A stretch of DNA of 41,863 nt from Chloroflexota bacterium (GTDB lineage Bacteria; Chloroflexota; Anaerolineae; UBA4142): positions 1 through 41,863 of the forward strand of contig JACQYF010000026.1 of the NCBI GenBank assembly GCA_016208315.1, read 5' to 3'. The notes below the pieces were generated by a model. That model had not been told where the DNA came from. It saw only the letters and a program-made list of their open reading frames with translations, and searched no databases. Shown here one piece after another: positions 23,930 to 31,380 of this stretch. Positions within the stretch are counted from its first letter, which is position 1. Each line of letters starts with the position of its first letter. Position numbers and translations under genes: made by a program.

Positions 23930-24811
23930 TCAACCTTTCAATCCGGACAACGCGATGCCTTTGATAAAATACCGCTGACCGATGAGGAAAACGACCAGCG
24001 TCGGTATCATCGAAAAGGTTGCGGCGGCCATCAAGAGTTGATATTGCGGAAAGCCCACTGTCTCAGGGATGGCGGTGAAGAAAGCCAAACCGATCGGCAG
24101 CGTGCGCAGTTCAGTGTCCGAGATCATAATCAGCGGCCAGAGAAATGCGTTCCAACTGCCCATGAACGCGAGGATCGTCAAAGTGGTGAGCGCGGGCGTA
24201 CACAAGGGCAGAATGACGCGCAAAAAAATCTGCGGCGGGCTGGCGCCGTCAATCCGCGCGGCATCTTCCAATTCGGATGGCAACGTAGACATGAACTGGC
24301 GCATGAGAAAAGTGCCGTAGGCGCTGACCAAGCCGGGAATGATGAGCGACTTGAAATCGTTGATCCAATGAAGCTCCTTCATCAACAGATAGAGCGGAAC
24401 CAGAGTGACCTGAAAGGGCACCATGAGCGTCGCGAGATAGAGCAGGAACAGTTTGTCACGACCGGGGAAGCGCAGACGGGCGAAGGCATAACCCGCGGTC
24501 GAGCACGTAATTAGTTGCCCGATAGTTATGCTGATGCTGACGAAGGCGCTGTTCACGAAGAAACGCGCGAACGGGACCATCTCGGAATAGTTCCACGCTT
24601 TGGGATAGTTGTCCCACAACGGAACCTCTGGGAAAAACTGGGGCGGCCAGACAAAGAGTTCGTTATGTGACTTCAACGACGTTCCGACCATCCAAATGAA
24701 CGGCAACAACATCGTGAAGCCGACTGCGGTGAGAAGGGCATACGCCGCCGCATCGCCCAGGCGTTTGCTCCATTTCTTGCTCGGATAAAGTCGGCGCTCA
24801 TGCAAAGCCAT
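23930..24811 (-). CDS. Carbohydrate ABC transporter permease, MalG type (locus 2)
   Basis: 293 aa, six membrane helices. The EAA loop that contacts the ATPase is clear (ELEDAARIDGASPPQIFLRV), and the ending YFIKGIALSGLKG is typical for MalG-type permeases. ATG 24811 is preferred over GTG 24817 because AGGAG lies 7 nt before it. It overlaps the end of the MalF-type gene. It forms the inner-membrane channel with that partner; the ATPase must be supplied from elsewhere in the genome. Confidence 0.93.
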   Translation of the reverse strand: MALHERRLYPSKKWSKRLGDAAAYALLTAVGFTMLLPFIWMVGTSLKSHNELFVWPPQFFPEVPLWDNYPKAWNYSEMVPFARFFVNSAFVSISITIGQLITCSTAGYAFARLRFPGRDKLFLLYLATLMVPFQVTLVPLYLLMKELHWINDFKSLIIPGLVSAYGTFLMRQFMSTLPSELEDAARIDGASPPQIFLRVILPLCTPALTTLTILAFMGSWNAFLWPLIMISDTELRTLPIGLAFFTAIPETVGFPQYQLLMAAATFSMIPTLVVFLIGQRYFIKGIALSGLKG

Positions 24812-25748
24812 GGCCACGCTCCTGCCCCAATCGCCACTGGACGAGCGTCACGACGAAAACTACCACGAAGAGTACCCACGCCTGCAAAGCGGCATAACCC
24901 ATTTTGAATCCTTCGAAGGCATTGCGGTAGATGAGAAAGACGAGGGTCGTCGTCGCGTAACCCGGGCCGCCGCCGGTCATGATGTACGGCTCGCCAAAGA
25001 GTTGAAACGCCTCGATAAAAGCCATCACCAAAACAAAGAACGTGCTGGGGAAAACCAGCGGGACCGTGATGCCGCGCATCTTGGCCCACGCGCCCGCGCC
25101 GTCAATTTCCGCCGCCTCGTAAAACTCTTGAGGCACGCCCTGCAAGCCCGCAAGAAATATCAGACTATAGTATCCCACGTGCCGCCAAACGCCCATGACG
25201 ATCATCGCCGGCATGGCCCAGCGCGTCTCACTCAACCATCCGGGGCCTTGAATTCCGAACAAACTTAGAAAGTAATTGATCAAACCCGACGTCGGGCTGT
25301 AGAGCCACTGCCATAAAACTGCAATCGAAACGAACATGCAGACCGACGGCATAAAGAAGACCGTGCGATAGATCGCGATGCCGCGCAGTTTGCGATCGAG
25401 GAGATTGGCGAGCAGGAAAGCGAAAATCGTCACCAATGGAACATAGCCGCCGACGTAATAGAACGTATTGAGGAGCGCCGTGGCGAACAGATCGTCCGAA
25501 ATGAGGCGCTGGAAATTTTCGAGGCCGACAAACTCGGGCGGGCGCACGACCGTCCAATCGGTAAAGATCATTCCGAGCGAGGCGACCATCGGCCCCAGAT
25601 TGAAAAGGAGAAAGCCCAAAGCGTTGGGCGTGATCAGCAACAAGCCCCAAATGATTTCCTGCCGGCGCAGTCCACCGGCGCGCTGGAACCGCTGCCAGAG
25701 ATTCGCTCTGGTCAACCAAGTCACGCGTTGAGAAACTGAAATACCCAT
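24798..25748 (-). CDS. Carbohydrate ABC transporter permease, MalF type (locus 2)
   Basis: 316 aa with six membrane helices and a cytoplasmic N-terminus. The EAA loop reads YEAAEIDGAGAWAKMRGITV. It precedes and overlaps its MalG-type partner, the usual order. GAGGC lies just before the ATG at 25748. An 18-bp perfect hairpin (25761-25800) separates it from the tail of the sugar-binding protein gene upstream, the usual way to make more binding protein than permease. Because the binding protein here is truncated at its N-terminus (see 25816-26175), the transporter may be broken or the break may be an assembly artefact. Confidence 0.93.
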   Translation of the reverse strand: MGISVSQRVTWLTRANLWQRFQRAGGLRRQEIIWGLLLITPNALGFLLFNLGPMVASLGMIFTDWTVVRPPEFVGLENFQRLISDDLFATALLNTFYYVGGYVPLVTIFAFLLANLLDRKLRGIAIYRTVFFMPSVCMFVSIAVLWQWLYSPTSGLINYFLSLFGIQGPGWLSETRWAMPAMIVMGVWRHVGYYSLIFLAGLQGVPQEFYEAAEIDGAGAWAKMRGITVPLVFPSTFFVLVMAFIEAFQLFGEPYIMTGGGPGYATTTLVFLIYRNAFEGFKMGYAALQAWVLFVVVFVVTLVQWRLGQERGHGFA

Positions 25749-25760
25749 CGTCGCCTCAAG

Positions 25761-25800
25761 GCCGACAGTTGGAAAGACCAGCGTCTTTCCAACTGTCGGC
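25761..25800. repeat. 18-bp perfect hairpin between binding-protein and permease genes
   Basis: The arms 25761-25778 and 25783-25800 are exact complements (GCCGACAGTTGGAAAGAC and complement) with a 4-nt loop. It lies 16 bp after the binding-protein stop and 13 bp before the permease ATG. There is no T-run, so partial termination or protection of the upstream message from 3' decay is likely, as in malE-malF intergenic regions. The equivalent place in the second transporter (41457-41487) also has a hairpin, of unrelated sequence. Confidence 0.8.
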
Positions 25801-25815
25801 GCAGCAATGCCAGGA

Positions 25816-26175
25816 CTACATCTTGAAATCCTTGATCATCTGGTTTGCTTTGTCGGTAATGGTCTTGACCACCTCCGCGGCCGACTTGCTGCAATCGGCG
25901 AGCGGAGCGGATTCAGCGGCTACCATGGGGCTGAATTGCGTTCCGATCTTGGAGTAACGCACGAACACGCCGTACTGGAGCGGTTGATCCACGGATACGG
26001 TTTTCCATTCGGGTACCATCGCCGCGACCTCGCCGGTCGGCGCATAGTACTTGAGGAAAAAGTCCACTTTCGCCGTGCCCCCGCCGTCGTCATATCCGAA
26101 TTGCACGCCTTCCGGATCGCTCAGTTGATAGCGCATCAGTTCCCAGGCGATGTCGGGATATTTGCTGCGTTCGAG
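25816..26175 (-). pseudogene. Extracellular sugar-binding protein, C-terminal fragment only (locus 2)
   Basis: About 120 residues of the end of an ABC substrate-binding protein: ERSKYPDIAWELMRYQLSDP is the helix that usually reads 'K.P..AWE.l.y..sp', and the tail ends in DKANQMIKDFKM. The first 300 or so residues, with the lipoprotein or signal peptide, are missing. Upstream the frame runs straight into the coding sequence of a glycyl radical enzyme in another phase. The first internal ATG (26136) could give a 106-aa product but that would not be exported. The normal position of this gene, directly before two permeases, shows that a complete binding protein once stood here. Confidence 0.8.
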
Positions 26176-27140
26176 TATTGCGGAAAGCCGAGGCCCTCGC
26201 GCGTCAATTCCGTAGCCAGTTCCAACAATTCGAGGTCGGTTTTGCTCGAAATTCGCAGATGGATTTTCGGATCAATCATCCTGACTTGCCGCGAGACTCG
26301 CAGACATATGCGCGTGAATTCGTTCACCGCGTCGCGCCCGTCGCGCGAAACGCCGCCGAGCATCATGCTCTGCCCGTTATCGCCTTGTTGGATGCCGGGG
26401 TACAGGTCGCTGTCCTTGTTCAGCGAGATGAAAAACTCGGCGAGCAGCTCTTCCGCGCCCGCAATGTCGAGTTGCCCCGCGTCGAGATCGCTTTGCAGGT
26501 AAGGCAGCATGTATTGATCGAAACGACCCAGCCCGACGTGATAGTGTCCGCTCAACCAGACAACGGCATGCAACAGCCGCAGCGATTGCAGTGCTTCGCG
26601 CAATGTGCGCGGGCGATGCGCAGGGACATGGTCAAGCGTCGCGGCAACATCGGCGCGGCCCATCTCACGCGCGGCTTGCGCGTAGCATGCGGCCAGCGCG
26701 AGCACGGCGTCAATCGTCTCAATCGCGCAATCCAGGAATTCGATTTGCTGCGGGTCGCTGACACACCGTGCGCGCGTTGCGAGCGCAACTTGCTTGCGGC
26801 CCAATAATCCTTGCGACAACACCCGATCCCAATCCGCACATATGTTGCTGATGGGCCCTAGTTCGTGGAGCGTTCGCCCAGTGGTGAGCGCAGCCAAGTC
26901 TTCAGGCGCGTATACACTCGGTACGGCGGGCAAGGTGCGTGTAAAGACGATACGCTCATCCGGTTCCACGACCGCGCGTTCAGCTTCGCACTGCCGCCGC
27001 GTCAGCCGCGCGTTACGCTGTATCCACGAGAGGTGCTCGCGTTCGCACTCGTACAAAATATCAATTGGCGCGGTTTGGCGAAATCGTTTGTATGCGCCAT
27101 CGCGCACGCGCTGCTTCAGCCGTTCTAAACGGTCGTTCAT
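26136..27140 (-). CDS. Glycyl radical enzyme (pyruvate-formate-lyase-like), N-terminal part only, truncated
   Basis: 334 aa. The N-terminal domain of a glycyl radical enzyme is clear: RTLREALQSLRLLHAVVWLS, GRFDQYMLPYLQSDLDAG, FFISLNKDSDLYPGIQQGDN and ELTREGLGFPQYSN. Full members are about 780-850 aa with a catalytic Cys near the middle and a radical Gly near the end. Both are absent: the homology stops at FPQYSN (26169-26186) and the last 8 residues are read out of frame from a binding-protein gene. The start is sound (ATG 27140, overlapping the activase stop in ATGA). As it stands it cannot be active. Which glycyl radical family it belongs to cannot be told from this half. Confidence 0.8.
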   Translation of the reverse strand: MNDRLERLKQRVRDGAYKRFRQTAPIDILYECEREHLSWIQRNARLTRRQCEAERAVVEPDERIVFTRTLPAVPSVYAPEDLAALTTGRTLHELGPISNICADWDRVLSQGLLGRKQVALATRARCVSDPQQIEFLDCAIETIDAVLALAACYAQAAREMGRADVAATLDHVPAHRPRTLREALQSLRLLHAVVWLSGHYHVGLGRFDQYMLPYLQSDLDAGQLDIAGAEELLAEFFISLNKDSDLYPGIQQGDNGQSMMLGGVSRDGRDAVNEFTRICLRVSRQVRMIDPKIHLRISSKTDLELLELATELTREGLGFPQYSNAANIPTSPGN

Positions 27141-27892
27141 ACGACTCTCACGGGTACGCCCATTTTTTGAAACGGAAGAGGATTGATGTTCAACTCGCGC
27201 GTTTCGTCAAACTCGGGATTCCATTGCATTCCGGCATACTGGTATTTGCCACCCGCGGCTCTGTTGTACGGCAGGAGGTCCACACGGATAAGGTTCGGCA
27301 ACCCGCACACGGTCTCGGCAATAGCGGCGAGGTTCGCATCCGTATCCGTGACGCCGGGTACGTGCGGCACGCGGATCACGAACGGCACATCCATCGAACT
27401 CATCACGCGCAGGTTGCGCAGAATGGAATCGTTGTAAACACCGGTATAGCGCCGATGCGCTTCTCGATCCATTAGCTTGAGATCGTAGAAGACAAGATCG
27501 CATCGCTCGACGACGCGCACAAAAGCCGGCTCGCTCGCATAACCCGATGTATCCAGCAGCACATGAACACCATCGAGCAGCTCGACCACTTGGGCCACAA
27601 ACTCGGCTTGCAGGAGCGGCTCGCCGCCCGAGAACGTCACGCCGCCTTCGTTCGCTTGAAGGATGCGGGCTTGCTTGTTCAAGATCGTTGCCAGTTCGAG
27701 CGGACTATATTCTTTGCCCACGACGCGTTCGCCACCCGGCGCGCGGATTATTTGCGGCTGCTGCGCGCGTCCTTCCGGGTTGTGGCACCAAGAGCAAGAC
27801 AGCAGGCAGCCCTTGAGAAAAATGCTCGTTCGGATGCCGGGTCCATCGTGAACCGCAAACTCGCGGATGTCGAACACAATGGCGGTGGTCAT
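27137..27892 (-). CDS. Glycyl radical enzyme activating protein (radical SAM, PflA type)
   Basis: 251 aa. The radical-SAM cluster motif CLLSCSWC (Cys29, Cys33, Cys36) follows FAVHDGPGIRTSIFLKG, the activase signature. The SAM-binding FSGGEPLLQ is present. It is the short PflA form: the extra 8-Fe ferredoxin insert seen in many activases after CHNPE is lacking and the linker there has no cysteines. It installs the glycyl radical on the enzyme encoded directly downstream, to which it is coupled by a 4-nt overlap. Since that enzyme is truncated in this window, the activase is at present without a visible working partner. Confidence 0.93.
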   Translation of the reverse strand: MTTAIVFDIREFAVHDGPGIRTSIFLKGCLLSCSWCHNPEGRAQQPQIIRAPGGERVVGKEYSPLELATILNKQARILQANEGGVTFSGGEPLLQAEFVAQVVELLDGVHVLLDTSGYASEPAFVRVVERCDLVFYDLKLMDREAHRRYTGVYNDSILRNLRVMSSMDVPFVIRVPHVPGVTDTDANLAAIAETVCGLPNLIRVDLLPYNRAAGGKYQYAGMQWNPEFDETRELNINPLPFQKMGVPVRVV

Positions 27893-27900
27893 CGGCTATC

Positions 27901-28869
27901 CTAAAGTGGGTAGCAGCCATACTTTTCGACCGCCATACGCAGCGCGTCCAAGTGTACTTCTGGGAAAGGCAAGCGTTGATCCATCCAACAGAAATAGCCG
28001 CCGTTTCGGCCCAATTGTCCGATCCGCTCCCGCACCTCCGCGAAGATTCGTTCGACCGGCTCGTCCATGAGCGTTGCCGAGCTGACGCCGCCATGTAGCG
28101 CCATCTTGCCCTCGGTCATCGCGCGGACGTTTTCGAGATCATTGGCTGTGGACTGGAGTGGATTGAGGATGTCAACTCCCAGGCCGACAAGTGTGTCTAT
28201 GACCGATTCGACGTTGCCGCAGGAGTGAAACGATACCAGCACATTTCGCTGCTTATAGAACCGGAATAACCGCTCGTATTCGGGCACGAGGAACTCGTTA
28301 ACGATCCTGGGCCCGAGGAGTGGCCCTCGCTGCGTCCCCAGATCATCGCCCAAATAGGCCAACTCGACGCCAAGCCGCGCATAGTGTTCCGCGATCCCGA
28401 GTTGAAAATCCATTATTCGGCGCAAAACCTCTCGCGCGAACGCCGGTTCGGTATGGAAATAGATCATCATGTTTTCCATGCCGACCAGCATGTAGGCCTT
28501 TTCCCAGAGTGTATCGCGATGAAACCCACCGAGGAATTGATCCCGTCCGTTAAAGTCGCGAGCCATCCGGTAAATCTTGCCGCAAATGCGCTCGTCGTTA
28601 GGATCGGGCCACTCGTAATCCGTCAGCTTCCCTGGTTCGGCGAGAGGGTTGCCTTTCGGCAAGCCCATGACGCCTTCGTGAACCTTGTGCCACTCGACGC
28701 CCCAAATATCGCGCCACTTACCGCCAAGCGGATGATCATCTCCTAACTCTTCGTCAAAGCCCTCATGATTGCAGCCATGATAGCAAAGCCGGTGGGCCGG
28801 TGGCTCTGTTATCACGCGCTCTGGACGATCAAAGCGAATAATCCGTAACGCATTCTCCTTGGCGCGCAT
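27901..28869 (-). CDS. URO-D-fold protein (methyltransferase-like), first in locus
   Basis: 322 aa. The URO-D barrel is recognised from ALRIIRFDRPERV at the N-terminus, LAYLGDDLGTQRGPLLGPR, LVSFHSCGNVESVIDTLVGLG and GKMALHGGVSSATL. HSC gives the His-x-Cys pair of zinc methyltransferases of the MtaA/CmuA group, and FC near the C-terminus could be the third ligand. It is distinct from the second URO-D-like gene at 17271-18338. It lies 8 bp before the glycyl-radical activase, a pairing that suggests joint action on one substrate. No corrinoid-binding protein is found in the window, so a classic cobalamin methyltransfer role is unproven. Confidence 0.85.
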   Translation of the reverse strand: MRAKENALRIIRFDRPERVITEPPAHRLCYHGCNHEGFDEELGDDHPLGGKWRDIWGVEWHKVHEGVMGLPKGNPLAEPGKLTDYEWPDPNDERICGKIYRMARDFNGRDQFLGGFHRDTLWEKAYMLVGMENMMIYFHTEPAFAREVLRRIMDFQLGIAEHYARLGVELAYLGDDLGTQRGPLLGPRIVNEFLVPEYERLFRFYKQRNVLVSFHSCGNVESVIDTLVGLGVDILNPLQSTANDLENVRAMTEGKMALHGGVSSATLMDEPVERIFAEVRERIGQLGRNGGYFCWMDQRLPFPEVHLDALRMAVEKYGCYPL

Positions 28870-28880
28870 CGTGTGTGTCC

Positions 28881-30287
28881 CTATTCGTTTATTCGTTGGC
28901 GCAGTTGTTCGCTCGCGTTTTCGAATACTCTTCGAATCGTCGCATGCCGATTTGCGTCAACCGGAATTGCCAGTGTGTCAAGCCAAGTCATTCCGCCTTC
29001 GAGCAAGCTCAGCATGTATCCGGCGTCGGTGGAATTGAATTGGTGTCGAGCGTCAACCGCAATGTAGATTGGCGAAGTATGCGCGGCGATGTGAATGGGC
29101 CAGCAGTGCCACGCCTTGTGGCTACCCAGGCAGCGCGCGGCGAGCCAACTGCTGCGATCCACGTTGACACGCGTCTTGATGGACGCGGCGCGCGTGCCGT
29201 TCTCGGATTTCTCCTCCGCGATCACCTGACCATTCAAGACGACTTGCAAACGATCAAATGCATGGACCGAATGCGCCCACGCGTGTAACTCCAACGTCCC
29301 ACCGCCGCGCGGCAACTCGATGTGGTCTCCGAGACTCTTGTCCTCGACTTGCAAACCGATGAGCGGTCCGCTCGTGGTAAAGGTGCGTCCCGCGCGCACG
29401 GCGCGTCCCCAATTCGCAAAGGTGAATTCGTTTTCGCCGAGTTGCGCATATGTCCGCACGCCGCCCACCGGCATTCCCGCCGACATCTTGTCGGTGCCAC
29501 CGACCGCCGCGACGCGATAACCCAGATTGAGAAAACGGTACCACTCGGCGACGCCATAGGTGTTGAGCGTCGGTGAATGGAAATCACGAATCTCCACGCC
29601 GTCTACTTTGCCCAAAATAATGTCGGCGACGACTTCCGCGTAGGGGTTGGGGAAATGCGGAATGATGACCACGCCTTCGCGTTCTCGGCAGCGATCCGCC
29701 CATTCGGCGAGACTCGACCAAGCGGGGTCGCCAAAGTAACTCTCGCCTGGTCCCGAAGCGCACATTGGAAAAACAGGCGACCCATTGCCGCCCAACAAGC
29801 TAATGTGCCCAAGAAGATGTTGCCGATTTTCGGTCCCAACCCAAACGATGGTATCGTCGCGGCTGACGTTCGATTGGTCGCCAGTGATGTCGCAAATACT
29901 CGTGAACAGGTTGCCCCATTGCGATGCGAGCAGGTTGACGAGATTGAGTCCTTCGGCTTGCGCTTCCAGCCACGCGGTCTGCGGCGAAAGAAAATGAACG
30001 TGCGTGTCGGCAGTTACCCAACCTTGTTTTCGCAGAGCGTAGCGACGGTGGATCGGCAAAGCAAGCTGCGACTGCCCTGGCTCGATCATCAGTTTGGCGC
30101 GTACCGGTTCATATTCAAAACCCTTGGCGATTTCCACGTAACATTCGCCCACCGGAAGCTCAATCTGAAACTTGCCATTCACGTAGGCGTACGCGGTCGA
30201 GCCGAGAAGCAGGTCGCCGCCGTAATCCTCGAACCAGTTGCAACCAGGTTTTGCGCGGCGTGAGAACCTCGACATGGACTTGCCCAT
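28881..30287 (-). CDS. CehA/McbA-type metallohydrolase, C-terminal part (after a frameshift)
   Basis: The conserved part starts at NWFEDYGGDLLLG (near 30240) and runs to the stop at 28881. It contains YAYVNGKFQIELPVGECYVE (a carboxypeptidase-regulatory-like beta domain), then the PHP-like metal site GWVTADTHVHFLSPQTAWLE, PHFPNP and VGGTDKMSAGMPVGG. Relatives include CehA and McbA carbamate hydrolases. The true N-terminus is encoded upstream in another frame (30160-31380), so this is the rear half of one gene. ATG 30287 and several other in-frame ATGs exist, but none has a ribosome site. With the N-part it would be a protein of about 850 aa. Confidence 0.75.
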   Translation of the reverse strand: MGKSMSRFSRRAKPGCNWFEDYGGDLLLGSTAYAYVNGKFQIELPVGECYVEIAKGFEYEPVRAKLMIEPGQSQLALPIHRRYALRKQGWVTADTHVHFLSPQTAWLEAQAEGLNLVNLLASQWGNLFTSICDITGDQSNVSRDDTIVWVGTENRQHLLGHISLLGGNGSPVFPMCASGPGESYFGDPAWSSLAEWADRCREREGVVIIPHFPNPYAEVVADIILGKVDGVEIRDFHSPTLNTYGVAEWYRFLNLGYRVAAVGGTDKMSAGMPVGGVRTYAQLGENEFTFANWGRAVRAGRTFTTSGPLIGLQVEDKSLGDHIELPRGGGTLELHAWAHSVHAFDRLQVVLNGQVIAEEKSENGTRAASIKTRVNVDRSSWLAARCLGSHKAWHCWPIHIAAHTSPIYIAVDARHQFNSTDAGYMLSLLEGGMTWLDTLAIPVDANRHATIRRVFENASEQLRQRINE

Positions 30288-31380
30288 CCCCACTCCGCGC
30301 GTTTCCCGAATCATAAACGTCGCGCATCTCGACGGGGTGTCGTCCGACGCGCAGTGTAGCATCGGGACAAGCCGTCACATCAATCATGTGCTGATCCGGC
30401 GCGGTCGGCGCTTCGCCTAATCCCTTCGGTTCGGCGTCGAGCCATTTGTCTGGATCGAACGAAGTGAGCGCGTATGCGCCAGCGACAATTCCCAAATCAA
30501 TATCCGCGCGTAATTCTTCTTGACCGAATTGCTGCTGAGCCATGCTGTCATTTCGAGCGGAGCGAGAAATCTCCGTCGTCGCAATTGGAGATTTCTCGTC
30601 GCCAAAACCGCTCCTCGAAATGACACGATGAGCAGCTCCTTGATCAGGCAATGTCACGCGCAGCGTCTCCAATCGCCGGTAGCGCAAGGGATGCTCACGA
30701 CCGTAGTAAAGCGTGATGCCCGCGATCGCGATTGTGTCAGCGCCAGTGGAGCGCAAAGAAAGCATTGCCAGCGGTCGCTCAGGATTCGGATTCGGCAGAG
30801 CGTAGATCCAATAGCGCTGGCTCAAGAGGTCGTATCCTTGCGCGACGCCCGTCTGATTCGCGCCCCAGCATCCTCGTTCATGCGCGCCATTCCAGTCCAA
30901 CGGCCGATCTTGTTCGTGCGAACGCGCGGCAAAAGCCAATTGTCCCCAGCCATTCGTCGGCTCGCTAATTTCGAACCGGCGGCGGATGGGCTGGCGATGT
31001 TCCGAACCATCGGCGTAGCGCAGGATGTAATCGGCGAGATGTTCGCCGGGACGCATGACAAAGTTGATATTGCCGCGCCAGTTGGTGCCGACATTCGGGT
31101 CGTACGAGCTGTTGCAAGAGTGGGCGAACAGAATGTACGTGGGCGCGGGCTGAGATGCCAGGTTGATCTCGGTCGTCTCTGTGCCCGCGCCTAAAACCAA
31201 CCAAGATTCCTCTGCCAGCGAAAAAGGAATTCCCCAAAACGTCTGCTCGCCGTGCGGCAAAGCGCGAATGTCTTTTTCGATGCCCGCGTGCCAGGGCGCG
31301 GCGTATCCGGGGGCGAGCGGAAAATTTTCGCGCGTAGCGTTGAAATACGCGGACAGGTCAAGGGGCGAGAATTTGTCCAT
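30160..31380 (-). CDS. CehA/McbA-type metallohydrolase, N-terminal part, frameshifted
   Basis: 406 aa. The N-terminal 270 residues are a beta-rich, carbohydrate-binding-like region (WGIPFSLAEESWLVLG, TYILFAHSCNSSYD, WGQLAFAARSHEQDRP). The end of the conserved part is GDGQVHVEVLTP; after that the frame goes astray and the homologous continuation (NWFEDYGG) is in another frame starting near 30240. In relatives about 30 residues separate the two points, so a small deletion plus frameshift is likely. Residues about 252-278 are encoded by the 80-bp palindromic element at 30546-30625. The ATG at 31380 overlaps the aldolase end by 23 nt, with GAGGT 8 nt before it. Confidence 0.75.
   Translation of the reverse strand: MDKFSPLDLSAYFNATRENFPLAPGYAAPWHAGIEKDIRALPHGEQTFWGIPFSLAEESWLVLGAGTETTEINLASQPAPTYILFAHSCNSSYDPNVGTNWRGNINFVMRPGEHLADYILRYADGSEHRQPIRRRFEISEPTNGWGQLAFAARSHEQDRPLDWNGAHERGCWGANQTGVAQGYDLLSQRYWIYALPNPNPERPLAMLSLRSTGADTIAIAGITLYYGREHPLRYRRLETLRVTLPDQGAAHRVISRSGFGDEKSPIATTEISRSARNDSMAQQQFGQEELRADIDLGIVAGAYALTSFDPDKWLDAEPKGLGEAPTAPDQHMIDVTACPDATLRVGRHPVEMRDVYDSGNARSGDGQVHVEVLTPRKTWLQLVRGLRRRPASRLDRVRLREWQVSD
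30546..30625. repeat. 80-bp palindromic repeat element, copy 2, inside a coding sequence
   Basis: Outer arms 30546-30557 and 30614-30625 (TGTCATTTCGAG and complement) are perfect, and inner arms 30564-30574 and 30587-30597 (GAGAAATCTCC and complement) are perfect. It has the same length, TGTCA ends and two-arm plan as the element at 3742-3821. It is translated without a stop within the metallohydrolase N-part, adding a run that includes VISRSGFGDEK and TTEISRSARNDS. The surrounding protein is otherwise family-like, so the element was probably inserted into the gene. Confidence 0.85.
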
